NCBI GenBank assembly: GCA_046318675.1
Contig: JBKCUA010000027.1
Span: 1 to 39,705 of the forward strand
Direction of reading: 5' to 3'
Origin: JBKCUA01 sp046318675
Lineage (GTDB): Bacteria > Pseudomonadota > Alphaproteobacteria > JAJTHO01
Length of the DNA stretch: 39,705 nt
In this document: positions 7,895 through 15,532 of the stretch, piece after piece
How the letters are laid out: the number at the start of each line of letters is the position of its first letter
Numbering within the stretch: position 1 is the first letter of the stretch
Notes under the pieces: generated by a model
What the model saw: only the letters and a program-made list of their open reading frames with translations
What the model was told of the DNA's origin: nothing
Databases searched by the model: none
Translations under genes and position numbers: made by a program

Positions 7895-8404
7895 ATGGAA
7901 CGCAGCAGAAAACCCGAACTCGTCGCCGAATGGCACGATACCCTCAAGGCCAGTAGTCTTGTGGTCATCGCCCGTCAAGACGGTTTGACTGTCCCGGAAA
8001 TCAACGCGCTTCGTGGCAAAATGCGCGAAGCGGGCGCAACATTCAAGGTTGCTAAGAACAGCCTTGTACGCCTCGCGCTTAAAGACACCGCTCACGAAGC
8101 CCTCGTCAAGCATTTTAAGGGCGTTGTCACTGTCGCCACATCGGTTGATCCTATTGCGGCGGCCAAGGCCGCTGATGGCTTTGCCAACGACAATAAAAAA
8201 TACACTATTCTGGCCGGCTCGCTCAATGGTCGCGTGTTGAATCAGGCGGAAATCAAGGCCTTGGCGGCCTTGCCGTCCTTGGATGCCCTGCGCTCAACGC
8301 TGATTGGCCTTCTTCAAGCCCCTGCCTCGAAAATCGCCCGTGTGGTGTCCGCGCCCGCCGCCCAGCTTGCCCGGGTCGTTCAGGCCTACGCCCAAAAATC
8401 TTAA
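7895..8404 (+). CDS. rplJ: 50S ribosomal protein L10
   Basis: L10 anchors the L7/L12 dimers to the ribosomal stalk. It has 169 residues. The N-terminal rRNA-binding part contains the KNSLVRLAL segment typical of L10. The C-terminal helical tail, rich in Ala and ending LARVVQAYAQKS, is the L12-binding helix. A GCAGGAG SD precedes the ATG. It lies downstream of a recognisable L10 leader and 33 nt upstream of rplL, so it is probably feedback-controlled with rplL. Confidence 0.97.
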   Translation: MERSRKPELVAEWHDTLKASSLVVIARQDGLTVPEINALRGKMREAGATFKVAKNSLVRLALKDTAHEALVKHFKGVVTVATSVDPIAAAKAADGFANDNKKYTILAGSLNGRVLNQAEIKALAALPSLDALRSTLIGLLQAPASKIARVVSAPAAQLARVVQAYAQKS

Positions 8405-8437
8405 CCCCCAGCCCTAACTGTATCAGGAGACTTTATC

Positions 8438-8812
8438 ATGGCTGACTTGCAAAAACTCGTGGACGATTTGTCCAAATTAACTGTGCTGGAGGCCGCCGAA
8501 CTGGCGAAACTCCTGGAGGAAAAGTGGGGCGTGTCTGCTGCTGCTCCTGTGGCCGTTGCGGCCGCTGGCGGCGGTGCTGCTGCGGCTCCTGTCGCAGAGA
8601 AAACCGAGTTTGACGTTATTCTCGTTGATGGCGGCGCTAACAAAATCAACGTGATTAAAGAAGTTCGCGCGTTGACCAGCCTCGGCCTGAAAGAAGCCAA
8701 AGACCTGGTAGAAGGCGCTCCAAAAGCCATTAAAGAAGCCGTCGGCAAAACCGAAGCCGAAGACATCAAGAAGAAAATCGAAGCCGCTGGCGGTAAGGTT
8801 GAGCTTAAATAG
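8438..8812 (+). CDS. rplL: 50S ribosomal protein L7/L12
   Basis: This is the multicopy stalk protein that recruits and activates translational GTPases. It has 124 residues. An N-terminal dimerisation helix pair (LQKLVDDLSKLTVLEAAEL) is followed by an Ala/Gly-rich hinge (about 36-50) and the conserved C-terminal domain with KINVIKEVR and GLKEAKDLVEGAPK. The SD CAGGAGA precedes the ATG. A strong terminator follows 20 nt after the stop, so rpoBC, which usually follow, are not cotranscribed and are not in the window. Confidence 0.98.
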   Translation: MADLQKLVDDLSKLTVLEAAELAKLLEEKWGVSAAAPVAVAAAGGGAAAAPVAEKTEFDVILVDGGANKINVIKEVRALTSLGLKEAKDLVEGAPKAIKEAVGKTEAEDIKKKIEAAGGKVELK

Positions 8813-8832
8813 GCTTGGCTGCTGTGGTATGG

Positions 8833-8868
8833 AAAAGCCGTTATCCTTAGTTGGGTAGCGGCTTTTTC
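8833..8868 (+). terminator. Rho-independent terminator of rplKAJL
   Basis: A 14-bp stem pairs 8833-8846 with 8853-8866 (AAAAGCCG arm, two G-T pairs), with a 6-nt loop. It is followed by a T-rich stretch (TTCTTTTGG). It lies just after the rplL stop. Confidence 0.88.
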
Positions 8869-9018
8869 TTTTGGTTTTATCCCCTAATTTTTTGATTCAT
8901 CCTCACTGGTGTCCGGAGATTTGAGGGTTTTATTGGTATAAATATTTGAATTACAATAACTAATAAGGATATCATTTAAAAACGGTATCGGCGAGTGTGC
9001 GGTTTTTAGGAGCCGCCG

Positions 9019-9093
9019 ATGAAAGCTGGGAAGATGGTTTTTGCGCAAGTGATGGAGCATTTGCCGCATCATGTATATATGGTGAAGAGGTAA
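9019..9093 (+). pseudogene. Remnant of IS4-family (DUF4372-type) transposase N-terminus
   Basis: An ATG at 9019, after TAGGAGCCGCC, opens 24 codons that read MKAGKMVFAQVMEHLPHH before losing similarity and stopping at TAA. DUF4372-type transposases of the IS4 family begin in this manner (M-x-x-G-K-x-x-F-A-Q-x-M-x-F-L-P). The rest of the transposase is missing. This is an identification from memory of the family's N-terminal pattern over about 18 residues only. It marks a past insertion at the left edge of the accessory patch. Confidence 0.5.
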
Positions 9094-9221
9094 AAAAATT
9101 AGCTAAGAGACCGGTTGCTGAAAATAAGCTAAATAATGGTCAGCTTACTGAAATAAAAACGGTTATTGACTGATTTGTAGAAATGTCAGAATCGCCATTA
9201 AGGAAATAACTTTCGGCATAA

Positions 9222-9227
9222 TATAAT
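9222..9227 (+). promoter_or_regulatory. Possible -10 element upstream of small ORF/SDH protease
   Basis: A perfect TATAAT lies 43 nt before the ATG of the 59-codon ORF. The matching -35 (TTAAGG, 18 nt upstream) is poor. The AT-rich context makes chance matches likely. Confidence 0.3.
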
Positions 9228-9270
9228 CTGCTATATACTACGGAAGCTTAAACTGCGAGGGCTTCAAGTA

Positions 9271-9450
9271 ATGAAAAAAAGCAAATCTTCTAATAATAAA
9301 AGAACTGCACCCAAACCTAAATTGGAAGATATGTATAATCAATTGCTTGCGCCCATGACACAAGAACAATGGTCACATATTACAAATTTAGAGCAGCCCA
9401 GTATGCTTCGGCTTGTGCCATCAAGAACATCATATTCCACAGTAGAGTAG
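9271..9450 (+). CDS. Small hypothetical protein (59 aa) ahead of SDH protease
   Basis: The 59-residue ORF starts at ATG 9271, with a lysine/serine/asparagine-rich start (MKKSKSSNNKRTAPKPKLED) and then a more ordinary stretch containing MYNQLLAP and EQWSHITN. It ends 5 nt before the start chosen for the Clp-fold protease gene. GAGGG lies 11 nt before its ATG, a loose SD. The tight spacing suggests a two-gene unit, possibly a partner or regulator of the protease, but I recognise no family. It has no signal peptide or membrane segment. It could also be just the 5' part of the leader. Confidence 0.5.
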   Translation: MKKSKSSNNKRTAPKPKLEDMYNQLLAPMTQEQWSHITNLEQPSMLRLVPSRTSYSTVE

Positions 9451-9455
9451 CTAAT

Positions 9456-10433
9456 ATGCCTAACTGGGGAGAAGTTTTACAAGAAATAGAAACTGAGATT
9501 CGTTCCAAGCAAACCGAATCACAAAAAGCTGCTAATGAATCTAGGGCAGCTGTTGATGTCGTTCGTAAGAAGTATTTACAAGCCTTAAACTCATACACCA
9601 AGAGGAATGTGATAGCCTATTATTCGGGATGGCTACAAAAACCAGGTATTGAAGGCTCTCAAATTAACGATGATGATAAAAATGGCTTTATGATGGCCAT
9701 TCATGGTTTCGGAAAAGACTGTGCCAAAGGATTAGACCTTATACTTCATACACCTGGTGGTGGGATAGCGGCTACTGAATCAATCGTAGACTACCTGCAC
9801 CGAAAATTTATTAACTCAAAAAAGAAAATTGATTTACGCGTTATTGTTCCCCAAATCGCAATGTCTGCGGGCACTATGATTGCCTGTGCATCCAATGTAA
9901 TTTTAATGGGAAAGCAATCTAGCTTAGGCCCAATTGATCCTCAGTTATCGGGCATACCCGCACATGGTGTTGTCCATGAATTTAAGCAAGCTTATGAAGA
10001 GATAAAGCTAGATAATTCTAAACTTGCTGTTTGGCAGTTTATTCTAAATAAATATCACCCCACATTTCTCACAGAATGCCAGAATGCTATTAATTTATCT
10101 GAAGAGTTTGCGCGAAAAAACTTAGAAAAAGTAATGTTTGCGGGTAAGAAAGATGCCAAAGTTCGCGCAAAGAAAATTGTCGATTACCTTACTGCTTATA
10201 CGGATAGGAAAACACATTCACGTCATTTAAATATCGATGAATGTAAAAAAATGGGTTTGAATATCCAGCCATTAGAAGACGACCAGGAGCTTCAAGACCT
10301 AGTATTGACGGTTCATCATTGTTATATGCACAGCTTAGCGAATACGCATGCTTTTAAAATTATTGAAAACCACAAAGGAGCCGCATCAGTAAGAATGCAA
10401 CTTTTGGTTCCGCAAGCGGTGCAGCCCATTTAA
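9456..10433 (+). CDS. SDH-family Clp-fold serine protease (SppA/ClpP-like)
   Basis: A 325-residue protein of the serine dehydrogenase proteinase (SDH_sah) family in the ClpP/crotonase fold. HTPGGGIAATES (about 99-110) matches the oxyanion-hole glycine motif of SppA-like enzymes. AMSAGTMIACAS (about 134-145) holds the likely nucleophile serine, followed by SSLGPIDPQLSG. The N-terminus (MPNWGEVLQEIETEI) is a helical segment typical of this family, which is why I start at 9456 rather than at 9369. No signal peptide or membrane helix is evident, so it is probably cytoplasmic. Codon use is AT-rich, unlike its neighbours, and an IS remnant lies upstream, suggesting horizontal acquisition. Its substrates are unknown. 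Confidence 0.8.
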   Translation: MPNWGEVLQEIETEIRSKQTESQKAANESRAAVDVVRKKYLQALNSYTKRNVIAYYSGWLQKPGIEGSQINDDDKNGFMMAIHGFGKDCAKGLDLILHTPGGGIAATESIVDYLHRKFINSKKKIDLRVIVPQIAMSAGTMIACASNVILMGKQSSLGPIDPQLSGIPAHGVVHEFKQAYEEIKLDNSKLAVWQFILNKYHPTFLTECQNAINLSEEFARKNLEKVMFAGKKDAKVRAKKIVDYLTAYTDRKTHSRHLNIDECKKMGLNIQPLEDDQELQDLVLTVHHCYMHSLANTHAFKIIENHKGAASVRMQLLVPQAVQPI

Positions 10434-10485
10434 TGACGCTCAGCATTTAGAAAAAAGCAACTTTAAGGTTATTCCCTAAAAATTA

Positions 10486-10522
10486 AATAGCCCCCATCGA
10501 GATCAATGGGGGCTATTTTTAT
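10486..10522 (+). terminator. Rho-independent terminator after SDH protease
   Basis: A perfect 12-bp stem (AATAGCCCCCAT, 10486-10497, with 10506-10517) encloses an 8-nt loop and is followed by a run of T. It closes the accessory unit 53 nt after the protease stop. Confidence 0.92.
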
Positions 10523-10627
10523 ATAGAGAGCTGACAGGGTATGGTCAAAAATCGGAACCCTGTCGCCTATCATTATACCCCCGTGGCACTTGCCCCAATC
10601 TTTTTTCCCATGATATCATCCGCCGCC

Positions 10628-11647
10628 ATGCTCTCCCCCCTCACCCGTCGCCGCCTCGACGCCTTTGCCCGCAACCGTCGGGGCTTGGTAAGCCTGATTG
10701 TGTTTGTCGTTTTGGCGGTGGTGACGTTGTTTGCCGAGGTGATTGCTAACGATCGGCCGCTGGTTATTATTATGAATAATAAGGTATATCTTCCGGTGCT
10801 GAAAGCCTACCCGGAGCAGGCCTTTGGCGGCGATTTCGCCACCGAGGCCAATTACCGTGAGCCGTATTTGCAAGATCTCATCGCCCAAAAGGGCGGGGTG
10901 ATCCTCTGGCCCCTGATCCCCTTTGACTACACCACCATTGATAACGCGTCGGGGGAGCCGCACCCCCAGCCGCCCAGTGCCGCCCATTGGCTGGGCACTG
11001 ATGACCGAGGCCGGGACGTGCTGGCGCGGGTGATTTACGGGATTCGGCTGTCTATTGTGTTTGGCCTCACGTTGGCGATTTTAAGCACCGTCATCGGCGT
11101 GGCCGTCGGCGCGGCGCAAGGGTTTTACGGCGGTCTGATAGACTTGCTGGGGCAGCGGTTTTTGGAGATATGGTCGGGGATGCCGGTTTTGTACCTGCTG
11201 ATTATTCTGGCAAGTTTGACGACGCCTACGGTGGGCTGGCTGCTGCTTATTATGCTGCTGTTCTCTTGGATGGGGCTTGTGGGGGTGGTGCGGGCGGAGT
11301 TTTTGCGGGCGCGGCGGCTGGATTACGTTGCGGCGGCTCAGGCTCTGGGCGTCGGTGACGGGATGATCATGTGGCGGCACATCCTGCCCAACGCCATGGT
11401 GGCGACGTTGACGTTTCTGCCGTTTGCGGTGAATGGGGCGATGGTGACGCTTACGGCGCTCGATTTTCTCGGCTTTGGCCTGCCTCCCGGCTCACCCTCC
11501 CTTGGGGAGTTGGTGGCGCAGGGAAAGAATAACCTTCAGGCCCCGTGGCTGGGCATCACCGCGTTTTTGGTGTTATCGGTGTTGCTTAGCTTGCTGGTGT
11601 TTGTGGGCGAGGCGTTGCGGGATGCGTTTGATCCGAGGCAAGTATAG
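10628..11647 (+). CDS. yejE: ABC transporter inner-membrane permease YejE
   Basis: One of two permease subunits of the YejABEF peptide/microcin C importer. It has 339 residues. After an N-terminal membrane helix and the long insert typical of YejE (VYLPVLKAYPEQAFGGDF) come AHWLGTDDRGRDVLARVIYG and the BPD transport domain, with the EAA loop around RAEFLRARRLDYVAAAQALG. I favour the ATG at 10628 because the protein then begins MLSPLTRRRL, as YejE does; an in-frame ATG at 10541 would add 29 residues. There is no clear SD at either. yejA, yejB and yejF are not in the window, so this copy is an orphan here. Its 3' end overlaps the convergent glycosyltransferase gene by 62 nt. Confidence 0.9.
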   Translation: MLSPLTRRRLDAFARNRRGLVSLIVFVVLAVVTLFAEVIANDRPLVIIMNNKVYLPVLKAYPEQAFGGDFATEANYREPYLQDLIAQKGGVILWPLIPFDYTTIDNASGEPHPQPPSAAHWLGTDDRGRDVLARVIYGIRLSIVFGLTLAILSTVIGVAVGAAQGFYGGLIDLLGQRFLEIWSGMPVLYLLIILASLTTPTVGWLLLIMLLFSWMGLVGVVRAEFLRARRLDYVAAAQALGVGDGMIMWRHILPNAMVATLTFLPFAVNGAMVTLTALDFLGFGLPPGSPSLGELVAQGKNNLQAPWLGITAFLVLSVLLSLLVFVGEALRDAFDPRQV

Positions 11648-12401
11648 TTTCACGAATCTCCCGCGCCTTCAGGTACGATAACAGCGGAAACAACCCGGCG
11701 CACAGGGCGATGGCGATGCCGTAAATCCCTTCACGATAGCCGCCCCGGCGGACATAGCACTTCCAAAACCGAAAGAAAAACCGCCGAATATGCCCGCCCA
11801 AGGTGCCGATGTTGCCGACATCGAGCCAGTCCCGCGCCTTGAGGTCAGAATAGCGGTTCAGCCGGGCAAAGGTTTCGGACAAATCCTCATCCACCTGGTG
11901 GCGGATGCTGGCCGTAAGGCGCGGGCCGCGCACGCCCTTTAATGTGAGTGATGGGTGCACCCGCTGACTGCCCCAGCGTTTGGCGTCGCGGCGAAATAGT
12001 AATAGTTTTGAGCGGGTGCCAAACGACCCGCCCCATCCATCCCGCACCAGCCGCTTGCCAATGTAGTTATCAATGGGCACCAAGTAATAATCGGCCTGCG
12101 GGGCTTTGAGCAGCTCTTTGATTTCAAAAGCTAGTTCCGGCGACACCCATTCGTCGGCGTCCACTTCCAGCACCCATTTCCCCCGGCAGGCTTCAATCCC
12201 GGTGTTGCGCCGGGGGCCTTCTAGGGGCCATGAACCACTAATGATCCGATCGGTGAACCGCCGGGCGATGGCCTCACTACCGTCGGTGCATTTGTCTAGA
12301 ACCACCACGATTTCATCGGCAAAGGCAAGACGTTCTAGGCAGGCATCAAGGCGGGCTTCTTCATTATGGGCCACCACCAAGGCGGAGAGGGTGATATCCA
12401 T
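11586..12401 (-). CDS. Glycosyltransferase family 2, LPS-core type
   Basis: A 271-residue GT-A enzyme. The N-terminus (ALVVAHNEEARLDACLERL) is the nucleotide-sugar-binding start of GT2, and LEVDADEW (about 98-105) supplies the DxD-like metal motif. The overall form resembles WaaE/KdtX or LgtF-type transferases that add glucose to lipopolysaccharide inner core; the acceptor is not determinable. A hydrophobic, Arg-rich segment near 210-250 may associate with the membrane. It starts 2 nt after the stop of the GT9 gene and is probably cotranscribed with it. Its 3' end overlaps yejE on the other strand. Confidence 0.85.
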   Translation of the reverse strand: MDITLSALVVAHNEEARLDACLERLAFADEIVVVLDKCTDGSEAIARRFTDRIISGSWPLEGPRRNTGIEACRGKWVLEVDADEWVSPELAFEIKELLKAPQADYYLVPIDNYIGKRLVRDGWGGSFGTRSKLLLFRRDAKRWGSQRVHPSLTLKGVRGPRLTASIRHQVDEDLSETFARLNRYSDLKARDWLDVGNIGTLGGHIRRFFFRFWKCYVRRGGYREGIYGIAIALCAGLFPLLSYLKAREIRETILASDQTHPATPRPQTPAS

Positions 12402-12403
12402 GT

Positions 12404-13387
12404 TTATGCCGCCCCCTGCTCATGAATGTGACGCCACAGGGCACTGGCCGCGTTGACAACGGCGGCTGGGGAAAGGCTGCCCATCAGGCTTCCCACCGTG
12501 GCAGGGTCATACCCACGGAAATTGGTGAGTTCTGCTAGCGATTGCGGGGTACGAATAAACGCGGTATGAGGCCCGGTGGGGCGATAGACGCGCTCATTGC
12601 TGGGACCAAATAAGCCCAATGTGGGTACGCCTGCTGCGGCGGCAAGGTGCATCAGACCCGAATCATTGCCAATAAACAGGTTACTTTTTTCAAAACAAGC
12701 CGCCAAGGTAAGTAAATCGGTACTGCCCATTAGATCAATGGCGCGCTCACGAAAATGCGCGAGCAACGGCGTGGCTCGATCGCGTTCATGAAGGCTTCCT
12801 GCCACGGCAATGGCCGCGCCGGGTAGGATGCCTGTCTCAGCGGTGAGAATCTCGGCCACAGTGATAAATCGATCAATTGGCCATTCCTTACCGCGCCAGC
12901 CCGCGGTGGGAGCCAAGGCCAAAACAGGCTTATCATGGGGAAGAAGTGCCGCCGCCGCCCCCCGGTGCAGGCCAGTCAACCATACATGAGGCGGCGGGAG
13001 TGCCTGAATCCCAAGGCCTTGCGCCAGAGCAGCAGCCTTGGGCATTTCATGAACCGGGGGAGTCCAGCGCCGCCGATGTTCCGCCCGTAACAGCCAGGGG
13101 GTGATAGAACGGCGCAGATCAATGACTGCTGCCCACTGTGTGCCCCAACAGTCAGCCAGTAAAGTGCGCCAGTGTCCCCACAAGGGTGCTTTTTGCATGA
13201 CATGAATTTTTTTGAGATTGGGTACAGCCTCAAACAACGGTGCCGCCACTGCGCCGCAGGCGATGTGCACGGGATGTCCCTGATAACGATGTAAAAACCA
13301 TGCTAGCACACCAGTGCTAAGCACCGCATCCCCCAGCCGGGTGGCGGTAATAAATAATAGCGGTTTGGTTTCTTGTTGTTGGCGCAC
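12404..13387 (-). CDS. Glycosyltransferase family 9 (heptosyltransferase-like)
   Basis: A 327-residue GT-B enzyme of the ADP-heptose:LPS heptosyltransferase family. TRLGDAVLSTGVL near the N-terminus and GNDSGLMHLAAAAGVPTLGLFGPSN near residues 236-260 are the hallmark segments. It probably transfers a sugar in lipopolysaccharide core assembly with the downstream GT2 gene. The start is GTG at 13387; no ATG precedes the conserved TATRLGD region, and there is no good SD. It is divergent from dnaK with about 200 nt between them. Confidence 0.88.
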   Translation of the reverse strand: MRQQQETKPLLFITATRLGDAVLSTGVLAWFLHRYQGHPVHIACGAVAAPLFEAVPNLKKIHVMQKAPLWGHWRTLLADCWGTQWAAVIDLRRSITPWLLRAEHRRRWTPPVHEMPKAAALAQGLGIQALPPPHVWLTGLHRGAAAALLPHDKPVLALAPTAGWRGKEWPIDRFITVAEILTAETGILPGAAIAVAGSLHERDRATPLLAHFRERAIDLMGSTDLLTLAACFEKSNLFIGNDSGLMHLAAAAGVPTLGLFGPSNERVYRPTGPHTAFIRTPQSLAELTNFRGYDPATVGSLMGSLSPAAVVNAASALWRHIHEQGAA

Positions 13388-13522
13388 GGGGTGCTTATAG
13401 CAAAGCTGTGGACGCTGTCTTGTGTTTTTAACAAGATGGGTGCGTGCTTGGTTAAAATAAGCGATAACACTATGTGTAATTGAAGAATTTTTATATTCTT
13501 GCCTTTCCTTTTAACCTTACCC

Positions 13523-13551
13523 CTTGCATCCTTGTCGCAAAATCCCCATAT
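13523..13551 (+). promoter_or_regulatory. Sigma32 (RpoH)-type heat-shock promoter of dnaK
   Basis: CTTGCAT (13523-13529), a 14-nt spacer and CCCCATAT (13544-13551) match the sigma32 consensus CTTGAAA-N13-14-CCCCATNT well. It lies 44 nt upstream of the dnaK ATG. Confidence 0.75.
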
Positions 13552-13595
13552 ACCACTCGTCTTCTCTCATTTTTTTATGTTGTAAGGAAATTTAT

Positions 13596-15521
13596 ATGTC
13601 CTACGTTATCGGTATTGATCTTGGCACCACCAACAGCTGCGTGTCCTTTATGGATGGCAAAGAGCCTAAGGTGATGGAAAACGCCGAGGGTGCCCGGACA
13701 ACGCCGTCTATTGTGGCATTTGCCAAGGACGGGGAGCGCCTTGTGGGTCAGGCTGCCAAGCGGCAAGGAGTCACCAACCCTAAAAATACTTTTTATGCCA
13801 TCAAACGGCTGATAGGCCGCCGCTTTGAAGACCCCATGACCCAAAAAGATATTGGCCTCGTGCCCTACAAAATTATCAAGGGCGACAATGGCGATGCGTG
13901 GGTAGAAAGCGAAGGGAAAAAATATTCCCCCAGTGAAATCAGTGCGTTTACCCTCATTAAAATGAAAGAAACCGCCGAGCGGTATCTTGGCCAGAAAGTC
14001 ACCCAGGCGGTGATTACTGTGCCCGCGTATTTTAATGACTCTCAGCGACAGGCGACGCGGGATGCCGGGAAGATTGCCGGGCTGGAAGTCTTGCGGATTA
14101 TTAATGAACCAACGGCGGCGGCACTGGCCTATGGCCTCGATAAAAAGAAATCTGGTACTATCGCCGTGTATGACCTTGGCGGCGGTACCTTTGATGTGTC
14201 TATTTTGGAGATCGGCGACGGCGTTTTTGAGGTTAAATCCACCAACGGCGATACTTTCTTGGGGGGTGAAGATTTTGATAACCGGGTCATTGATTTTCTG
14301 GCCGATGAGTTCAAAAAAGAAAACGGCATTGACCTGCGTAAGGACACCTTGGCTCTGCAACGCTTGAAAGAAGCCGCGGAAAAAGCCAAGATAGAATTGT
14401 CCAGCAGCCTGCAAACCGAAGTAAATCTTCCCTTTATCACTGCGGATGCCAGTGGACCTAAGCACCTGACTATTAAGTTGACTCGTGCCAAACTGGAAGC
14501 TTTGGTGGGTGATTTGCTGCAAAAAACGATGGAGCCGTGCAAGGCTGCGCTTAAAGATGCCGGGGTGACGGCTAGCCAGATTGACGAAGTCATTCTGGTC
14601 GGTGGGATGACCCGGATGCCAAAAGTGCAAGAGCTGGTGAAAAATTTCTTTGGCCGTGAGCCGCATCAAGGGGTAAACCCCGATGAAGTGGTGGCGGTGG
14701 GTGCGGCTATTCAGGGAGGCGTGCTGCGCGGTGACGTCAAAGATGTGCTGCTGCTCGATGTTACGCCGCTGTCTTTGGGTATCGAAACCTTGGGCGGTGT
14801 CTTTACGCGCCTGATTGAGCGCAACACGACCATCCCGACCCGGAAAAGCCAGGTGTTCTCTACCGCTGACGATAACCAAAACGCCGTGACGATTCGGGTG
14901 TTTCAGGGTGAGCGGGAAATGGCCGCTGACAACAAGCTGCTTGGGCAGTTTGATTTGGTCGGTATTCCCCCGGCACCGCGCGGGATGCCGCAGATTGAGG
15001 TCACTTTTGATATTGATGCCAACGGTATTGTTAGCGTTTCTGCCAAAGATAAGGCTACCAATAAGGAACAGCAAATTCGCATTCAGGCCTCAGGCGGTTT
15101 GTCCGACGACGACATCAAGCGCATGGTGCGTGAGGCCGAAGAAAACGCGGCCAGCGATAAGCAGCGTCGAGAATTGGTTGACCTCAAAAACCAGGCAGAC
15201 GGCCTTATCCATTCCACCGAAAAGAATCTCTCTGAGCATGGCGACAAAGTGACGGCGGCCATAAAGGCCGAGATTGAGGTGGCACTTGAACAGCTCAAAG
15301 ACGCTAAAGACAAAGACGATGCGGAGCTGCTTCGCCAGCGTATTCAGGCGGCCAGCCAGGTGGCCATGAAGTTGGGCGAGGCGATGTATCAGGCTCAGCA
15401 ACAGGCGGGTGGTGAGGCCGCGACAGCTTCCGGGTCGTCCGGGGCGGCCAAGGACGAAAATGTCGTTGATGCCGATTTTGAGGAAATGGACGGCAGAGGG
15501 AATAAAAACAGTGCAGCTTGA
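13596..15521 (+). CDS. dnaK: Chaperone protein DnaK (Hsp70)
   Basis: An ATP-dependent chaperone for folding and heat-shock protection, 641 residues. The Hsp70 signatures are present: GIDLGTTNSCV at the start, YDLGGGTFDVSIL (about 193-205), and ILVGGMTRMPKVQ (about 334-346), followed by the substrate-binding domain with DVTPLSLGIETLGG. The tail ends VVDADFEEMDGRGNK, a form of the conserved C-terminal acidic motif. The ATG at 13596 has AAGGAAA as SD; a longer start at 13524 overlaps the promoter and is rejected. dnaJ, usually next, is absent. tatC follows only 11 nt after the stop. Confidence 0.98.
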   Translation: MSYVIGIDLGTTNSCVSFMDGKEPKVMENAEGARTTPSIVAFAKDGERLVGQAAKRQGVTNPKNTFYAIKRLIGRRFEDPMTQKDIGLVPYKIIKGDNGDAWVESEGKKYSPSEISAFTLIKMKETAERYLGQKVTQAVITVPAYFNDSQRQATRDAGKIAGLEVLRIINEPTAAALAYGLDKKKSGTIAVYDLGGGTFDVSILEIGDGVFEVKSTNGDTFLGGEDFDNRVIDFLADEFKKENGIDLRKDTLALQRLKEAAEKAKIELSSSLQTEVNLPFITADASGPKHLTIKLTRAKLEALVGDLLQKTMEPCKAALKDAGVTASQIDEVILVGGMTRMPKVQELVKNFFGREPHQGVNPDEVVAVGAAIQGGVLRGDVKDVLLLDVTPLSLGIETLGGVFTRLIERNTTIPTRKSQVFSTADDNQNAVTIRVFQGEREMAADNKLLGQFDLVGIPPAPRGMPQIEVTFDIDANGIVSVSAKDKATNKEQQIRIQASGGLSDDDIKRMVREAEENAASDKQRRELVDLKNQADGLIHSTEKNLSEHGDKVTAAIKAEIEVALEQLKDAKDKDDAELLRQRIQAASQVAMKLGEAMYQAQQQAGGEAATASGSSGAAKDENVVDADFEEMDGRGNKNSAA

Positions 15522-15532
15522 TACTGCCTGTA

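Larger units (their letters stand above)
8884..9270. other. AT-rich intergenic stretch with IS remnant
   Basis: From the rplL terminator to the 59-codon ORF there are about 390 nt with no intact gene. The base composition turns clearly AT-rich compared with the ribosomal genes. A transposase N-terminal remnant lies at 9019-9093. In another frame the stretch 8967-9174 is also open, but without a convincing start. A perfect TATAAT (9222-9227) about 44 nt ahead of the next ORF may be its -10 element. Confidence 0.55.

Noticed and set aside
8884..9072. 62-codon minus-strand ORF after rplL
   Set aside because: It overlaps the IS remnant and the AT-rich spacer, with no SD or recognisable protein pattern.
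13575..15074. 499-codon minus-strand ORF opposite dnaK
   Set aside because: Long antisense frames opposite dnaK are a known codon-bias effect; no independent start signal or family match.
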